22,019 nucleotides of DNA from a virus: IMG/VR virus record IMGVR_UViG_3300017744_003666, positions 1-22,019 of that record; one strand, written 5' to 3'. The notes below the pieces were generated by a model, which was given only the letters and a program-made list of their open reading frames with translations, was not told the DNA's origin and searched no databases. Shown piece by piece: positions 1-6,590 of the stretch (within the stretch, counting starts at the first letter, position 1; every line of letters starts with the position of its first letter). The position numbers and the translations under genes were made by a program.

Positions 1-19
1 GGATTTTTTGTGTATATAT

Positions 20-603
20 ATATTATGTCTTTCGGGACAAAAGTTTTTTGACAAATTGAAAATGGAAAGTAGAGAGACTAATTATCTCTCTATGGGATTG
101 ACCGAACAATGAGTGACTTCGAAGCTCATAAGGTAATCCGCTCTTAGACTCGTGGTGCGTTGGTATTCGGGTAAATGTTCAAAATACCTTGCGACAGCAT
201 TAAGAGAATGTACTTTCAGATAAAATTAAGAACGCGATTCTTAGACCTTGTTATGGGTAAGGGTAAAACCGAAATCCCATCTTGTGACCGAATAAACTAA
301 ACTCAGAGAGTTAAGGTAATGGCACAGAGGTTGTACTCACTTTGACGATGACTAACCATCATTGAGGAGAACCAAAGTAACTTTTGGGTGTTAGGTACAA
401 GGTAAAAAAAATCTGAGTCTGAAAGTTGTAGGTATTCGCAAATCCTACATCCCCAAATTTTCATTTTTGGAAGGTATCTTTACAGATTGAAAAGATGAGA
501 AGGGTGTTATTGTATTCCCTAACTTTCCATTTATTTAGGTGGTGAGGCTTTCTTACATATACCCGATAATTTTAATTATCTAAAACTCACCACCTTTTTT
601 TTT
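20..603 (+). ncRNA. Candidate large structured noncoding RNA ending in an intrinsic terminator
   Basis: No credible reading frame covers this stretch, but it holds many perfect complementary segments consistent with one folded RNA. An outer helix pairs 60-70 with 522-532 (11 bp). Inside it are 71-77/85-91 (7 bp, 7-base loop), 95-103/132-139 (8 bp, G100 bulged) enclosing 109-113/125-129, 141-147/200-206, 162-167/183-188, 227-232/238-243, 253-257/276-280, 301-307/412-418 (7 bp) enclosing 331-337/394-400, 427-432/444-449, 453-457/466-470 and 501-504/517-520. A UUCG-capped 5-bp hairpin (26-39) precedes the outer helix. 164-170/288-294 (7 bp) and 245-251/397-403 (7 bp) are alternative or pseudoknot pairings. 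The terminator follows the outer helix directly. Length and ornate layout recall the phage-associated GOLLD and ROOL RNA classes, but I could not match a consensus. Ends are approximate. Confidence 0.6.
537..603 (+). terminator. Intrinsic terminator of the noncoding RNA region
   Basis: A perfect 10-bp stem pairs 537-546 (AGGTGGTGAG) with 586-595 and runs into nine T residues (595-603). The 39-base interior carries its own 6-bp hairpin (565-570/575-580). GC-rich stem plus U-tract is the classic Rho-independent layout. It separates the structured RNA region from the gp32 transcription unit. Confidence 0.8.
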
Positions 604-618
604 AGCAAAAAATTTGTG

Positions 619-648
619 TTGTTTTTAAAACAAACCAATACTTATAGT
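619..648 (+). promoter_or_regulatory. Possible sigma70-like promoter for the gp32 unit
   Basis: A TTGTTT box (619-624) and a TATAGT box (643-648) are separated by 18 bases, just downstream of the terminator and upstream of gp32. The region is AT-rich, so chance matches are likely, and the host sigma factor is unknown. The support is position as much as sequence. Confidence 0.3.
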
Positions 649-712
649 TGTACAGAAAAATATGTACAATTACAAAATAACAAATAAACATAAACAAATA
701 AGGAGATAACAA
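648..712 (+). promoter_or_regulatory. gp32 leader: hairpin plus unstructured A-rich tract (possible autoregulatory site)
   Basis: A perfect inverted repeat, TTGTAC (648-653) and GTACAA (664-669), with a 10-base A/T spacer, is followed by about 43 bases almost free of G and rich in repeated ACAAATAA-like units, up to the Shine-Dalgarno AAGGAG (700-705). In T4, gp32 represses its own translation by binding an upstream structured element and spreading along an unstructured AU-rich leader over the ribosome binding site. The layout here is analogous. The function is inferred; the repeat could instead be a DNA operator. Confidence 0.4.
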
Positions 713-1483
713 ATGGATATTGAAGCCGTAAGAAAGCGACTAAACCAGTTACAAACCTCAACTACAAGAACAACAAACTTGTGGAAACCTCAACCAGGAA
801 AGACACAAATCCGTCTTTTACCTTACAAACTAAATCAAGAAGTTCCTTTTATCGAGCTATTCTTTCATTATGATTTAGGTGGAAAGTCTTATCTTTCACC
901 AATCTCATTTGGTAGACCAGATCCGATTGAAGAATTTGCTGAAAAACTAAAGTCAAGTGGAAATCGTGAAGATTGGAGACTTGGTAAGAAGTTAGAAGCA
1001 AAACTCAGAACTTTTGCACCAGTTTGTGTTCGTGGTGAAGAAAACCAAGGCTCTAAGTTTTGGGGATTTGGTAAAACCGTATATCAAGAACTACTATCAA
1101 TTATAGCAGATCCTGATTATGGTGATATTAGTGATCCAGTTAATGGACGCGATGTAGTGGTTGAATTCCTAACAGCTGAAGAAACAGGAGCGTCGTTTCC
1201 TAAGACTAACATCCGTGTTAAACCAAACCAAACACCAGTTACAGAAGATAAAGCAGTTTTATCTACATTACTTGATGACCAAAAAGATATCCGTGAGGTA
1301 TATAATGAGTTAAGTTATGATGAACTTGCAGAAGCTTTACAAGATTGGTTAAACCCAAGTGAAGATGGTGAAGATAAAGGCTCAGACAATTCCGTACCAG
1401 CATCAACAACAAAGAAATTAGAAAGTGCAGTAACAAACACTTCTAATGTTAGTGATGCTTTTGATGACCTGTTTAATAAATAG
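713..1483 (+). CDS. 32: gp32-like single-stranded DNA-binding protein
   Basis: This 256-residue protein would coat single-stranded DNA at the replication fork and during recombination. It starts with a short basic/Ser-Thr stretch (KRLNQLQTSTTRTT, about residues 8-21), comparable to the cooperativity region of gp32. A core follows with typical marine T4-like gp32 blocks: WKPQPGKTQIRLLPY (24-38), APVCVRGEE (102-110) and FWGFGKTVYQELL (116-128). The tail is acidic and ends in SDAFDDLFNK, matching the acidic gp32 tail that recruits partner proteins. T4 gp32 holds zinc with one His and three Cys; only one Cys (C105) is present here, so the zinc site appears absent. The start is fixed by AAGGAG 8 bases upstream. 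It is followed after 14 bases by the recombinase gene, which has its own strong ribosome site. Confidence 0.9.
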   Translation: MDIEAVRKRLNQLQTSTTRTTNLWKPQPGKTQIRLLPYKLNQEVPFIELFFHYDLGGKSYLSPISFGRPDPIEEFAEKLKSSGNREDWRLGKKLEAKLRTFAPVCVRGEENQGSKFWGFGKTVYQELLSIIADPDYGDISDPVNGRDVVVEFLTAEETGASFPKTNIRVKPNQTPVTEDKAVLSTLLDDQKDIREVYNELSYDELAEALQDWLNPSEDGEDKGSDNSVPASTTKKLESAVTNTSNVSDAFDDLFNK

Positions 1484-1497
1484 AAAAGGAGACATAT

Positions 1498-2604
1498 ATG
1501 TCTATATCAGCAAAAGATGAACTTGCACAAGTTCTTGCCGATAACCTTAATAAGCAGTTCAAGGATACGAAAGTAGCCTATTTCTTAGATGGTTCAAATG
1601 CTACACCAACAGATGTAAAGGAATTTATATCAACTGGTTCATCAATTTTAGATCTAGCAATCTCCAATCGTCCTAATGGTGGAATAGCCGTAGGACGAAT
1701 TACGGAGATAAATGGTTTAGAATCAAGTGGTAAATCTCTAATAGGAACTCACATTCTTTCAGAAACTCAGAAGAAAGGTGGTATAGCAGTTTATATCGAT
1801 ACCGAAACTTCTGTTAGTAGAGAATGGTTAGAAACTATTGGTGTTAATGTTCAAGACTTGTTATATCTTCATGTCGAAACCGTAGAAGATATATTTCAAT
1901 GTATTGAAAACATTGTTACCAAGATTAGGGAATCAGATAGAGATAGGTTAGTTACAATCCTCGTGGATAGTTTAGCAGGGGCATCGACCAAAGTAGAGAT
2001 GGAAGCCGATTTCGAGAAAGATGGATGGGCAACAAGTAAAGCAATTATCGTTTCTAAAGCGATGAGGAAGGTTACACAAATGATTGGTAGAGAAAGAATA
2101 GCTCTTGTCTTTACTAATCAACTCAGACAGAAACTCGGAGTAATGTTCGGTGATCCTTGGACAACAAGTGGTGGTAAGGCATTACCATTTCACTCATCAA
2201 CTCGTATTCGTTTAAAGAATATGGGACAAATCAAAGATACAGCAAAAAATGTATTGGGTATGAAAACTCGATGTCAGATTATCAAGAATCGTTTAGGCCC
2301 ACCATTACGACATGCCGATTTCAATTTATACTTCGATAGTGGTATAGATGATATGGGAAGTTGGTTAACGGTCCTGAAAGAACACAAACTCTTGAAAGTT
2401 GCTGGAGCTTGGTACACTTTAGAATATAAAGGTAAGGATATCAAATTTCAATCTAAAGACTTTGATAAGAAGTTGAAAGAAACTGATGGACTACAAGAAC
2501 ACCTTTATGATTTAATCTGTGAAGCATCCATACTGAAATACCAATCAAAAGATTTAGGTATTGATGATGTGGTTTACACAGATGAAGTGATTGGTGATGA
2601 ATAA
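1498..2604 (+). CDS. uvsX: UvsX/RecA-like recombinase
   Basis: This is a RecA-fold ATPase that forms filaments on single-stranded DNA and catalyses strand exchange, central to recombination-dependent replication in T4-like phages. Of 368 residues, the Walker A is GLESSGKS (73-80) and the Walker B is TILVDSLAG (153-161). The region FTNQLRQKLGVMFGDP (205-220) followed by TTSGGKALPFHSSTRIRL corresponds to the RecA segment ending in the DNA-binding L2 loop and the conserved GGxALxFxSSxR block. The N-terminal 45 residues are probably the polymerisation segment. Length is close to T4 UvsX (about 390). AAAAGGAGA upstream of ATG 1498 sets the start. The stop overlaps the start of the 5' nuclease by 8 bases. 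It follows gp32, the partner it displaces from DNA. Confidence 0.92.
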   Translation: MSISAKDELAQVLADNLNKQFKDTKVAYFLDGSNATPTDVKEFISTGSSILDLAISNRPNGGIAVGRITEINGLESSGKSLIGTHILSETQKKGGIAVYIDTETSVSREWLETIGVNVQDLLYLHVETVEDIFQCIENIVTKIRESDRDRLVTILVDSLAGASTKVEMEADFEKDGWATSKAIIVSKAMRKVTQMIGRERIALVFTNQLRQKLGVMFGDPWTTSGGKALPFHSSTRIRLKNMGQIKDTAKNVLGMKTRCQIIKNRLGPPLRHADFNLYFDSGIDDMGSWLTVLKEHKLLKVAGAWYTLEYKGKDIKFQSKDFDKKLKETDGLQEHLYDLICEASILKYQSKDLGIDDVVYTDEVIGDE

Positions 2605-3655
2605 TGGCAAATACCTTTCTATTCTTGACGAAATAAAGAAGCACGGCGGTGAAACTAACACATCAAATCCCAATGAAAAAGTACTGATAATAGATGGCTT
2701 AAATACCTTTATTAGAGTATTCTCAGTTATACCAACTACTAATGATGATGGAATTCACATTGGTGGAATAGTTGGTTTTCTTAAATCAGTTGGTTACGCA
2801 ATTAAGATGTTAGCTCCTACCCGCACTATCATTACTTTTGATGGTAAAGGTGGGAGTAACCGCCGCCGTAAACTTTATCCTGAATATAAAGCGAAACGAA
2901 GAACAGGCAAAATTAGACTCAATCGTGTAAACGATTTTGAAAATATCGAAGATGAACGACACTCAATGATGATGCAATTATCTCGTTGTGTGGAATACTT
3001 AGAGAAGTTACCTGTAAGTATAATGTCTATTGATGGTATTGAGGCAGATGACGCTATAGGATATGTATCAAAGCAAATATTACCAAATAGTAATGTTGTT
3101 ATCATGTCCACCGATAAAGATTTCTTACAATTAGTAAATGACAGAATTTCAGTTTGGTCACCTACTAAGAAGAAGTTGTATAATCCTGAAATGGTATTAG
3201 AGGAATATAATGTAACATCAGAAAATCTATTATTGAGTAGAGTTTTTGAAGGTGATACTTCCGATAATATAAAAGGGGTAAAAGGTATTGGTGCTAAAAC
3301 CTTACTAAAACACTTTCCTGATTTAGGCACAGAAGGAAAGGTTATGTCGTATGATGATGTAATCAAAGAGGCACAGAAACATCAAGGAGAGAGATTTTAC
3401 AATCTAATACTTGATAACCAAGACACCATAGATATTAATCACAGATTGATGCAATTATCAGATGTGGATATTAGTGGTGGTGCTAAATTAAAGATTAACC
3501 GAATAGTAAATGGTAAGATACCTGAACTGAATAAAGTAATCTTTCAGAAGATGTTTATTGAGGATAGAATGTTTGGTGCCTTACCAAATATGGATAGTTG
3601 GATAATGCAAACTTGGACTCAACTCAATAGGTTTGCTAAAATAAACAATGGGTAG
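2597..3655 (+). CDS. RNase H / FEN-like 5'-3' exonuclease
   Basis: This is a PIN/FEN-superfamily 5' nuclease, the T4 RNase H type, which removes RNA primers and 5' flaps on the lagging strand. The acidic metal-binding residues are all visible: LIIDGLNTF (D33), ITFDGKGG (D82), IDGIEADDAIGY (E149, D151, D152), STDKDF (D173, D175) and GDTSDNIKG (D220, D223). The helix-three-turn-helix DNA-binding motif is GVKGIGAKT (227-235). A basic segment (RRRKLYPEYKAKRR, about 89-102) matches the helical arch that grips the flap. The first ATG in frame (2597) overlaps uvsX by 8 bases; a TTG six bases upstream is possible but less likely. At 352 residues it is somewhat longer than T4 RNase H (305). The stop overlaps the next gene by 8 bases. 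Confidence 0.88.
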   Translation: MNNGKYLSILDEIKKHGGETNTSNPNEKVLIIDGLNTFIRVFSVIPTTNDDGIHIGGIVGFLKSVGYAIKMLAPTRTIITFDGKGGSNRRRKLYPEYKAKRRTGKIRLNRVNDFENIEDERHSMMMQLSRCVEYLEKLPVSIMSIDGIEADDAIGYVSKQILPNSNVVIMSTDKDFLQLVNDRISVWSPTKKKLYNPEMVLEEYNVTSENLLLSRVFEGDTSDNIKGVKGIGAKTLLKHFPDLGTEGKVMSYDDVIKEAQKHQGERFYNLILDNQDTIDINHRLMQLSDVDISGGAKLKINRIVNGKIPELNKVIFQKMFIEDRMFGALPNMDSWIMQTWTQLNRFAKINNG

Positions 3656-3830
3656 AAAAAAGAAATATTATACCGAAAAGGAAAAACTCGAAGCCCAACG
3701 AAAGTGGCAGATGGATCACTATGAGCGCAATAAAGAGAGGATTCTAAAAAAGGCTAAAGAAAGGTATAGATTGAAAAAACTCGAAGAACGAAGAAGGGAA
3801 AAAAGGAGAAAAATGTATGGCGACCAGTAA
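3648..3830 (+). CDS. Small highly basic protein, unknown function
   Basis: A 60-residue protein composed largely of Lys, Arg and Glu (for example KERILKKAKERYRLKK at about residues 29-44). It is predicted to form one long charged helix after a short MGRKKKYYTEKEK head. It overlaps the 5' nuclease at its start (8 bases) and the methyltransferase at its end (14 bases), which supports it being translated. The composition suggests nucleic-acid binding, but there is no recognisable domain or metal site. Similar short 'GRKKKYxTExEK' basic proteins are common in phages and are uncharacterised. Its last codons also contain the ribosome site (AAGGAG, 3803-3808) for the downstream gene. Confidence 0.65.
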   Translation: MGRKKKYYTEKEKLEAQRKWQMDHYERNKERILKKAKERYRLKKLEERRREKRRKMYGDQ

Positions 3831-5133
3831 AACAATCAATGGGGATTGTTTAGAGGAACTAAAGAAACTCGATGATAATTCAATAGATTTACTTTGTACA
3901 GATCCACCATACGGATATGGATTTATGGGGAAACATTGGGATACATTTCAAGAAAAACAATCTACCAAATCCCAAACCGTAGGTTGGATGAGTCCTGGTA
4001 TGAAGAAATCCACATATGGGATGAAAGAGTTTTTTGTTCCTATTTGGGAAGAAGCATTACGAGTACTAAAACCTGGTTCATTTTCATTCGTGATGAGTGC
4101 ACCAAGAAGTGATGTTCAGATGGTTATGTTACAGACATTACAAGAGGCAGGATTTGATGTTAGTTTCACACCAATCTATTGGACATATGCTACAGGTTTT
4201 CCAAAGGCTATGAATGTTGGTAAGAAAACCGAAAAGGAAAATCTTGAAGGAAGTTACGCTGGATACCAACCAAAACCCGCTGTAGAAATCGTCATAGTCG
4301 CAATGAAACCATTAGACCAAAAAACTTATGTAGGTCAGGCACTTAATAATCAAAAAGGTGTAACTTGGTTAGATGATTGTAGAATACCATTCGGTGATAT
4401 GAACGATAAAGAACAATTTGATAAAGACAATGTGGCTGGACAAGTGAACTTCGATGGTAGATACGAAAAGGATAGTGGTAAAATGTATGAAGGTGGTTGG
4501 GATAAACCTATGAGAAAAACCACCAAGAGAAAACCAAGAGAAGAAAATACGGTATTCAAGACAAGTGGATTTAAGAGTGAAGATAATGATACAGCGGAAG
4601 CATCACCATTTGGTAGATTTGCAGCAAACCTATTAATAAGTGATGATATATTAGAAAAAGATTTTAGTAGATTTTATAGTTTAGATTCGTGGTGGGAAGA
4701 TAGATTGACTAAATTACCAGATGAAATTAAAAGAACATTTCCATTTTTAGCAGTTCCAAAACCAAGTAAATCAGAAAAGAATAATGGGTTGGGTAGATTT
4801 GAAAAACAAGAAAAAATATTTAATGGTCAAAGTGATAAACCGAGTAAAGATATGAAAGGTGTGGAACAGAAATTCACAACACAACCATCAGCAAATAATC
4901 ATCCAACCGTAAAACCAACAACCTTAATGAGCTACTTAATTACACTTGGTAGTCGTAAAGGTGATGTCGTATTAGATCCATTCGCAGGTAGTGGAACAAC
5001 AGCAATTAGTTGTGTGTTTTCAGAGCGAAATTACCTACTTATTGAAAGAGAAAAAGAGTATTATAAAATACTAAAAGCTCGAATTAAGAAGGCAGAAAAT
5101 CCTGCAGGAATCGTACAACATGAGTGGTTTTAA
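3817..5133 (+). CDS. Beta-class DNA N6-adenine/N4-cytosine methyltransferase
   Basis: This 438-residue enzyme would transfer a methyl group from S-adenosylmethionine to an exocyclic amino group in DNA. The catalytic motif DPPY (29-32, in LLCTDPPYGYGFMGKHW) comes first and the AdoMet-binding motif LDPFAGSGTT (386-395) near the C-terminus. That order defines the beta group, with the target-recognition region between them (roughly 150-330). The block NHPTVKPTTLMSYLI just before motif I is typical. No restriction endonuclease is adjacent, so this is a solitary phage methyltransferase, probably for evading host restriction or marking phage DNA. ATG 3817 is chosen because AAGGAG lies 8 bases upstream; it overlaps the basic protein. 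The target base and site cannot be read from sequence. The protein ends in HEWF. Confidence 0.88.
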   Translation: MATSKTINGDCLEELKKLDDNSIDLLCTDPPYGYGFMGKHWDTFQEKQSTKSQTVGWMSPGMKKSTYGMKEFFVPIWEEALRVLKPGSFSFVMSAPRSDVQMVMLQTLQEAGFDVSFTPIYWTYATGFPKAMNVGKKTEKENLEGSYAGYQPKPAVEIVIVAMKPLDQKTYVGQALNNQKGVTWLDDCRIPFGDMNDKEQFDKDNVAGQVNFDGRYEKDSGKMYEGGWDKPMRKTTKRKPREENTVFKTSGFKSEDNDTAEASPFGRFAANLLISDDILEKDFSRFYSLDSWWEDRLTKLPDEIKRTFPFLAVPKPSKSEKNNGLGRFEKQEKIFNGQSDKPSKDMKGVEQKFTTQPSANNHPTVKPTTLMSYLITLGSRKGDVVLDPFAGSGTTAISCVFSERNYLLIEREKEYYKILKARIKKAENPAGIVQHEWF

Positions 5134-5135
5134 AA

Positions 5136-6503
5136 ATGAGTGATAAATCAACTTTATCCCAATTCGGTCATGTCTTTCAATCAAAGACAATATCATCTTT
5201 ATTATCAGATAAGAAATTTATACAAACTATATCAGACATACTTGAACCAGAGTATTTTGATAGTGATGCCAACAAATGGATATGTAAGGAAATAAGAGAT
5301 TATTTCTTTGAGTATAAAACTCCACCAACACTTGAAGTGATGAAAGTTAAGATTGATGATATGGAGAATGAGGTTTTACAAGTTTCAGTAGTGGAGAATC
5401 TCAAGGAAGCTTGGAGAAATGTAAAATCAACTGATTTAAAATTTGTTCAAGAACAAACATTAGAGTTTTGTAAAAATCAAGTTATGAAACAGGCTATTAT
5501 GAATAGTGTGGATTTGATTGAGGTTGGTCAATATGACCAAATCAAAAAACTCGTGGATAATGCTATGAAGGCTGGTTCTGATAGAGATTTAGGACATGAT
5601 TATATTATTGGAATAGAAGAAAGATTAACTCAATCATCAAGGGTTACGGTAAAAACAGGTTGGGATCCGATAGATGAGGTTATGGATGGTGGATTGGGTG
5701 CAGGAGAACTTGGAGTTGTAGTGGCACCAGCTGGTATTGGTAAGTCTTGGTGTTTACAAACAATTGGTTCTGCAGCAGTTAAAGAAGGATTGAATGTAGT
5801 TCATTATACTTTGGAGTTGAATGAGAATTATGTTGGACTTCGTTATGATACGGTTTTTAGTGGAGTTACCACATCAGATATACAATTTTATCAAGAGGAT
5901 GTCAAGAAAAAAATAGACTCACTCAAGGGAACATTACTGATTAAGTATTTCCCCACAAAAAGTGCTTCAGTTCAAACCTTAACTTCACATCTAAGTCAGA
6001 TAGAAATTCAGAATCAAAAACCTGATTTAATATTAGTTGATTATGCAGATATTCTTAAAGGTGTGGGTAGTGAGAAACGGCATGTATTAGAAAATATCTA
6101 CGAGGATTTAAGAGGATTAGCAGGTGAATTAGATTGTCCAATATGGACAGCCTCACAGGCAAATCGTAGTTCATTGGAAGAAGAAGTGATTGACGCTACA
6201 AAGGTCGCAGAAGCTTATAGTAAAGTAATGATAGCAGATTTTGTAGTATCGGTTAGTAGAAAAGTAGAGGATAAAATAGCAAACACAGGTAGGTTTCATG
6301 TAATAAAAAATAGATTCGGTCCTGATGGAATTACGTTTCCATCAAGTATTAATACTAATATTGGTAAGATAGATGTTTATGAAGCCAATACACAAGATGG
6401 TCAAAGTACTCAAGGAAAAATGGATAACAGCCAAGAGTATTTGAGAAAAACTTTAGCAAACAAATATAACAATTCTCAGAAAGATACCGATGGCTTCGAA
6501 TAA
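5136..6503 (+). CDS. 41: gp41-like replicative DNA helicase (DnaB family)
   Basis: This hexameric 5'-3' helicase would unwind the phage replication fork. The protein has 455 residues from ATG 5136, two bases after the methyltransferase stop; a GTG 12 bases earlier is an alternative. The N-terminal domain (about 1-150) is helical and begins like DnaB-type helicases (FGHVFQSKTISSLLSDKKF). The RecA-like motor holds GAGELGVVVAPAGIGKS (Walker A 197-204), YTLEL with the likely catalytic Glu (E227), LILVDYADIL (Walker B 298-307) and WTASQANRSS (337-346), the sensor motif with the conserved SQ. The length is close to T4 gp41 (475). Its usual partner, the gp61 primase, is not in this window. A 55-base gap separates it from the reductase region, so a new transcription unit may start there. 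Confidence 0.9.
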   Translation: MSDKSTLSQFGHVFQSKTISSLLSDKKFIQTISDILEPEYFDSDANKWICKEIRDYFFEYKTPPTLEVMKVKIDDMENEVLQVSVVENLKEAWRNVKSTDLKFVQEQTLEFCKNQVMKQAIMNSVDLIEVGQYDQIKKLVDNAMKAGSDRDLGHDYIIGIEERLTQSSRVTVKTGWDPIDEVMDGGLGAGELGVVVAPAGIGKSWCLQTIGSAAVKEGLNVVHYTLELNENYVGLRYDTVFSGVTTSDIQFYQEDVKKKIDSLKGTLLIKYFPTKSASVQTLTSHLSQIEIQNQKPDLILVDYADILKGVGSEKRHVLENIYEDLRGLAGELDCPIWTASQANRSSLEEEVIDATKVAEAYSKVMIADFVVSVSRKVEDKIANTGRFHVIKNRFGPDGITFPSSINTNIGKIDVYEANTQDGQSTQGKMDNSQEYLRKTLANKYNNSQKDTDGFE

Positions 6504-6510
6504 AAATCTA

Positions 6511-6532
6511 TATATATCATACTTATATGAGG
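6511..6532 (+). promoter_or_regulatory. Conserved 11-base AT element spaced 8 bases from an AGG ribosome site (reductase unit)
   Basis: TATATATCATA (6511-6521) is followed by 8 bases and then AGG (6530-6532). The identical 11-mer, again 8 bases before an AGG, precedes the sliding clamp gene at 13712. Both copies sit in the short gaps where new transcription units could start. This suggests a phage promoter or an mRNA control element. If it is a -10 box, the leader would be very short. Which of these it is remains inference. Confidence 0.45.
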
Positions 6533-6539
6533 TAAAGTT

Positions 6540-6590
6540 ATGGAAAGCAAATTAAAAAATGGGAGAAATCGTGAAGATGGAAAAGTTTAA
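6540..6590 (+). CDS. Possible 16-residue leader peptide ahead of the reductase
   Basis: An ATG at 6540 lies 7 bases after TGAGG (6528-6532), a better ribosome site than anything near the first in-frame reductase ATG. It opens a frame of 16 codons that ends at TAA 6588-6590, overlapping the start of the reductase in another frame. It may be a translated leader that couples to the reductase gene, or the ribosome site may simply have no product of value. The peptide is charged (MESKLKNGRNREDGKV) and matches nothing I recognise. Confidence 0.25.
   Translation: MESKLKNGRNREDGKV

Noticed and set aside
427-455. T-arm-like hairpin followed by CCCC, suggesting the 3' end of a tmRNA or tRNA
   Set aside because: The loop is 11 bases rather than 7, no matching acceptor strand or CCA end is found, and no tmRNA tag frame or 5' tmRNA signature is present.
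60-532. Group I intron or RNase P RNA as identity of the structured region
   Set aside because: I could not find the conserved P/Q/R/S core of group I introns or the universal RNase P blocks, and no split gene flanks it.
2875-3366. 163-codon open frame on the minus strand
   Set aside because: It lies wholly inside the 5' nuclease gene, whose motifs are unmistakable, has no ribosome site and matches no family; it is a shadow frame.
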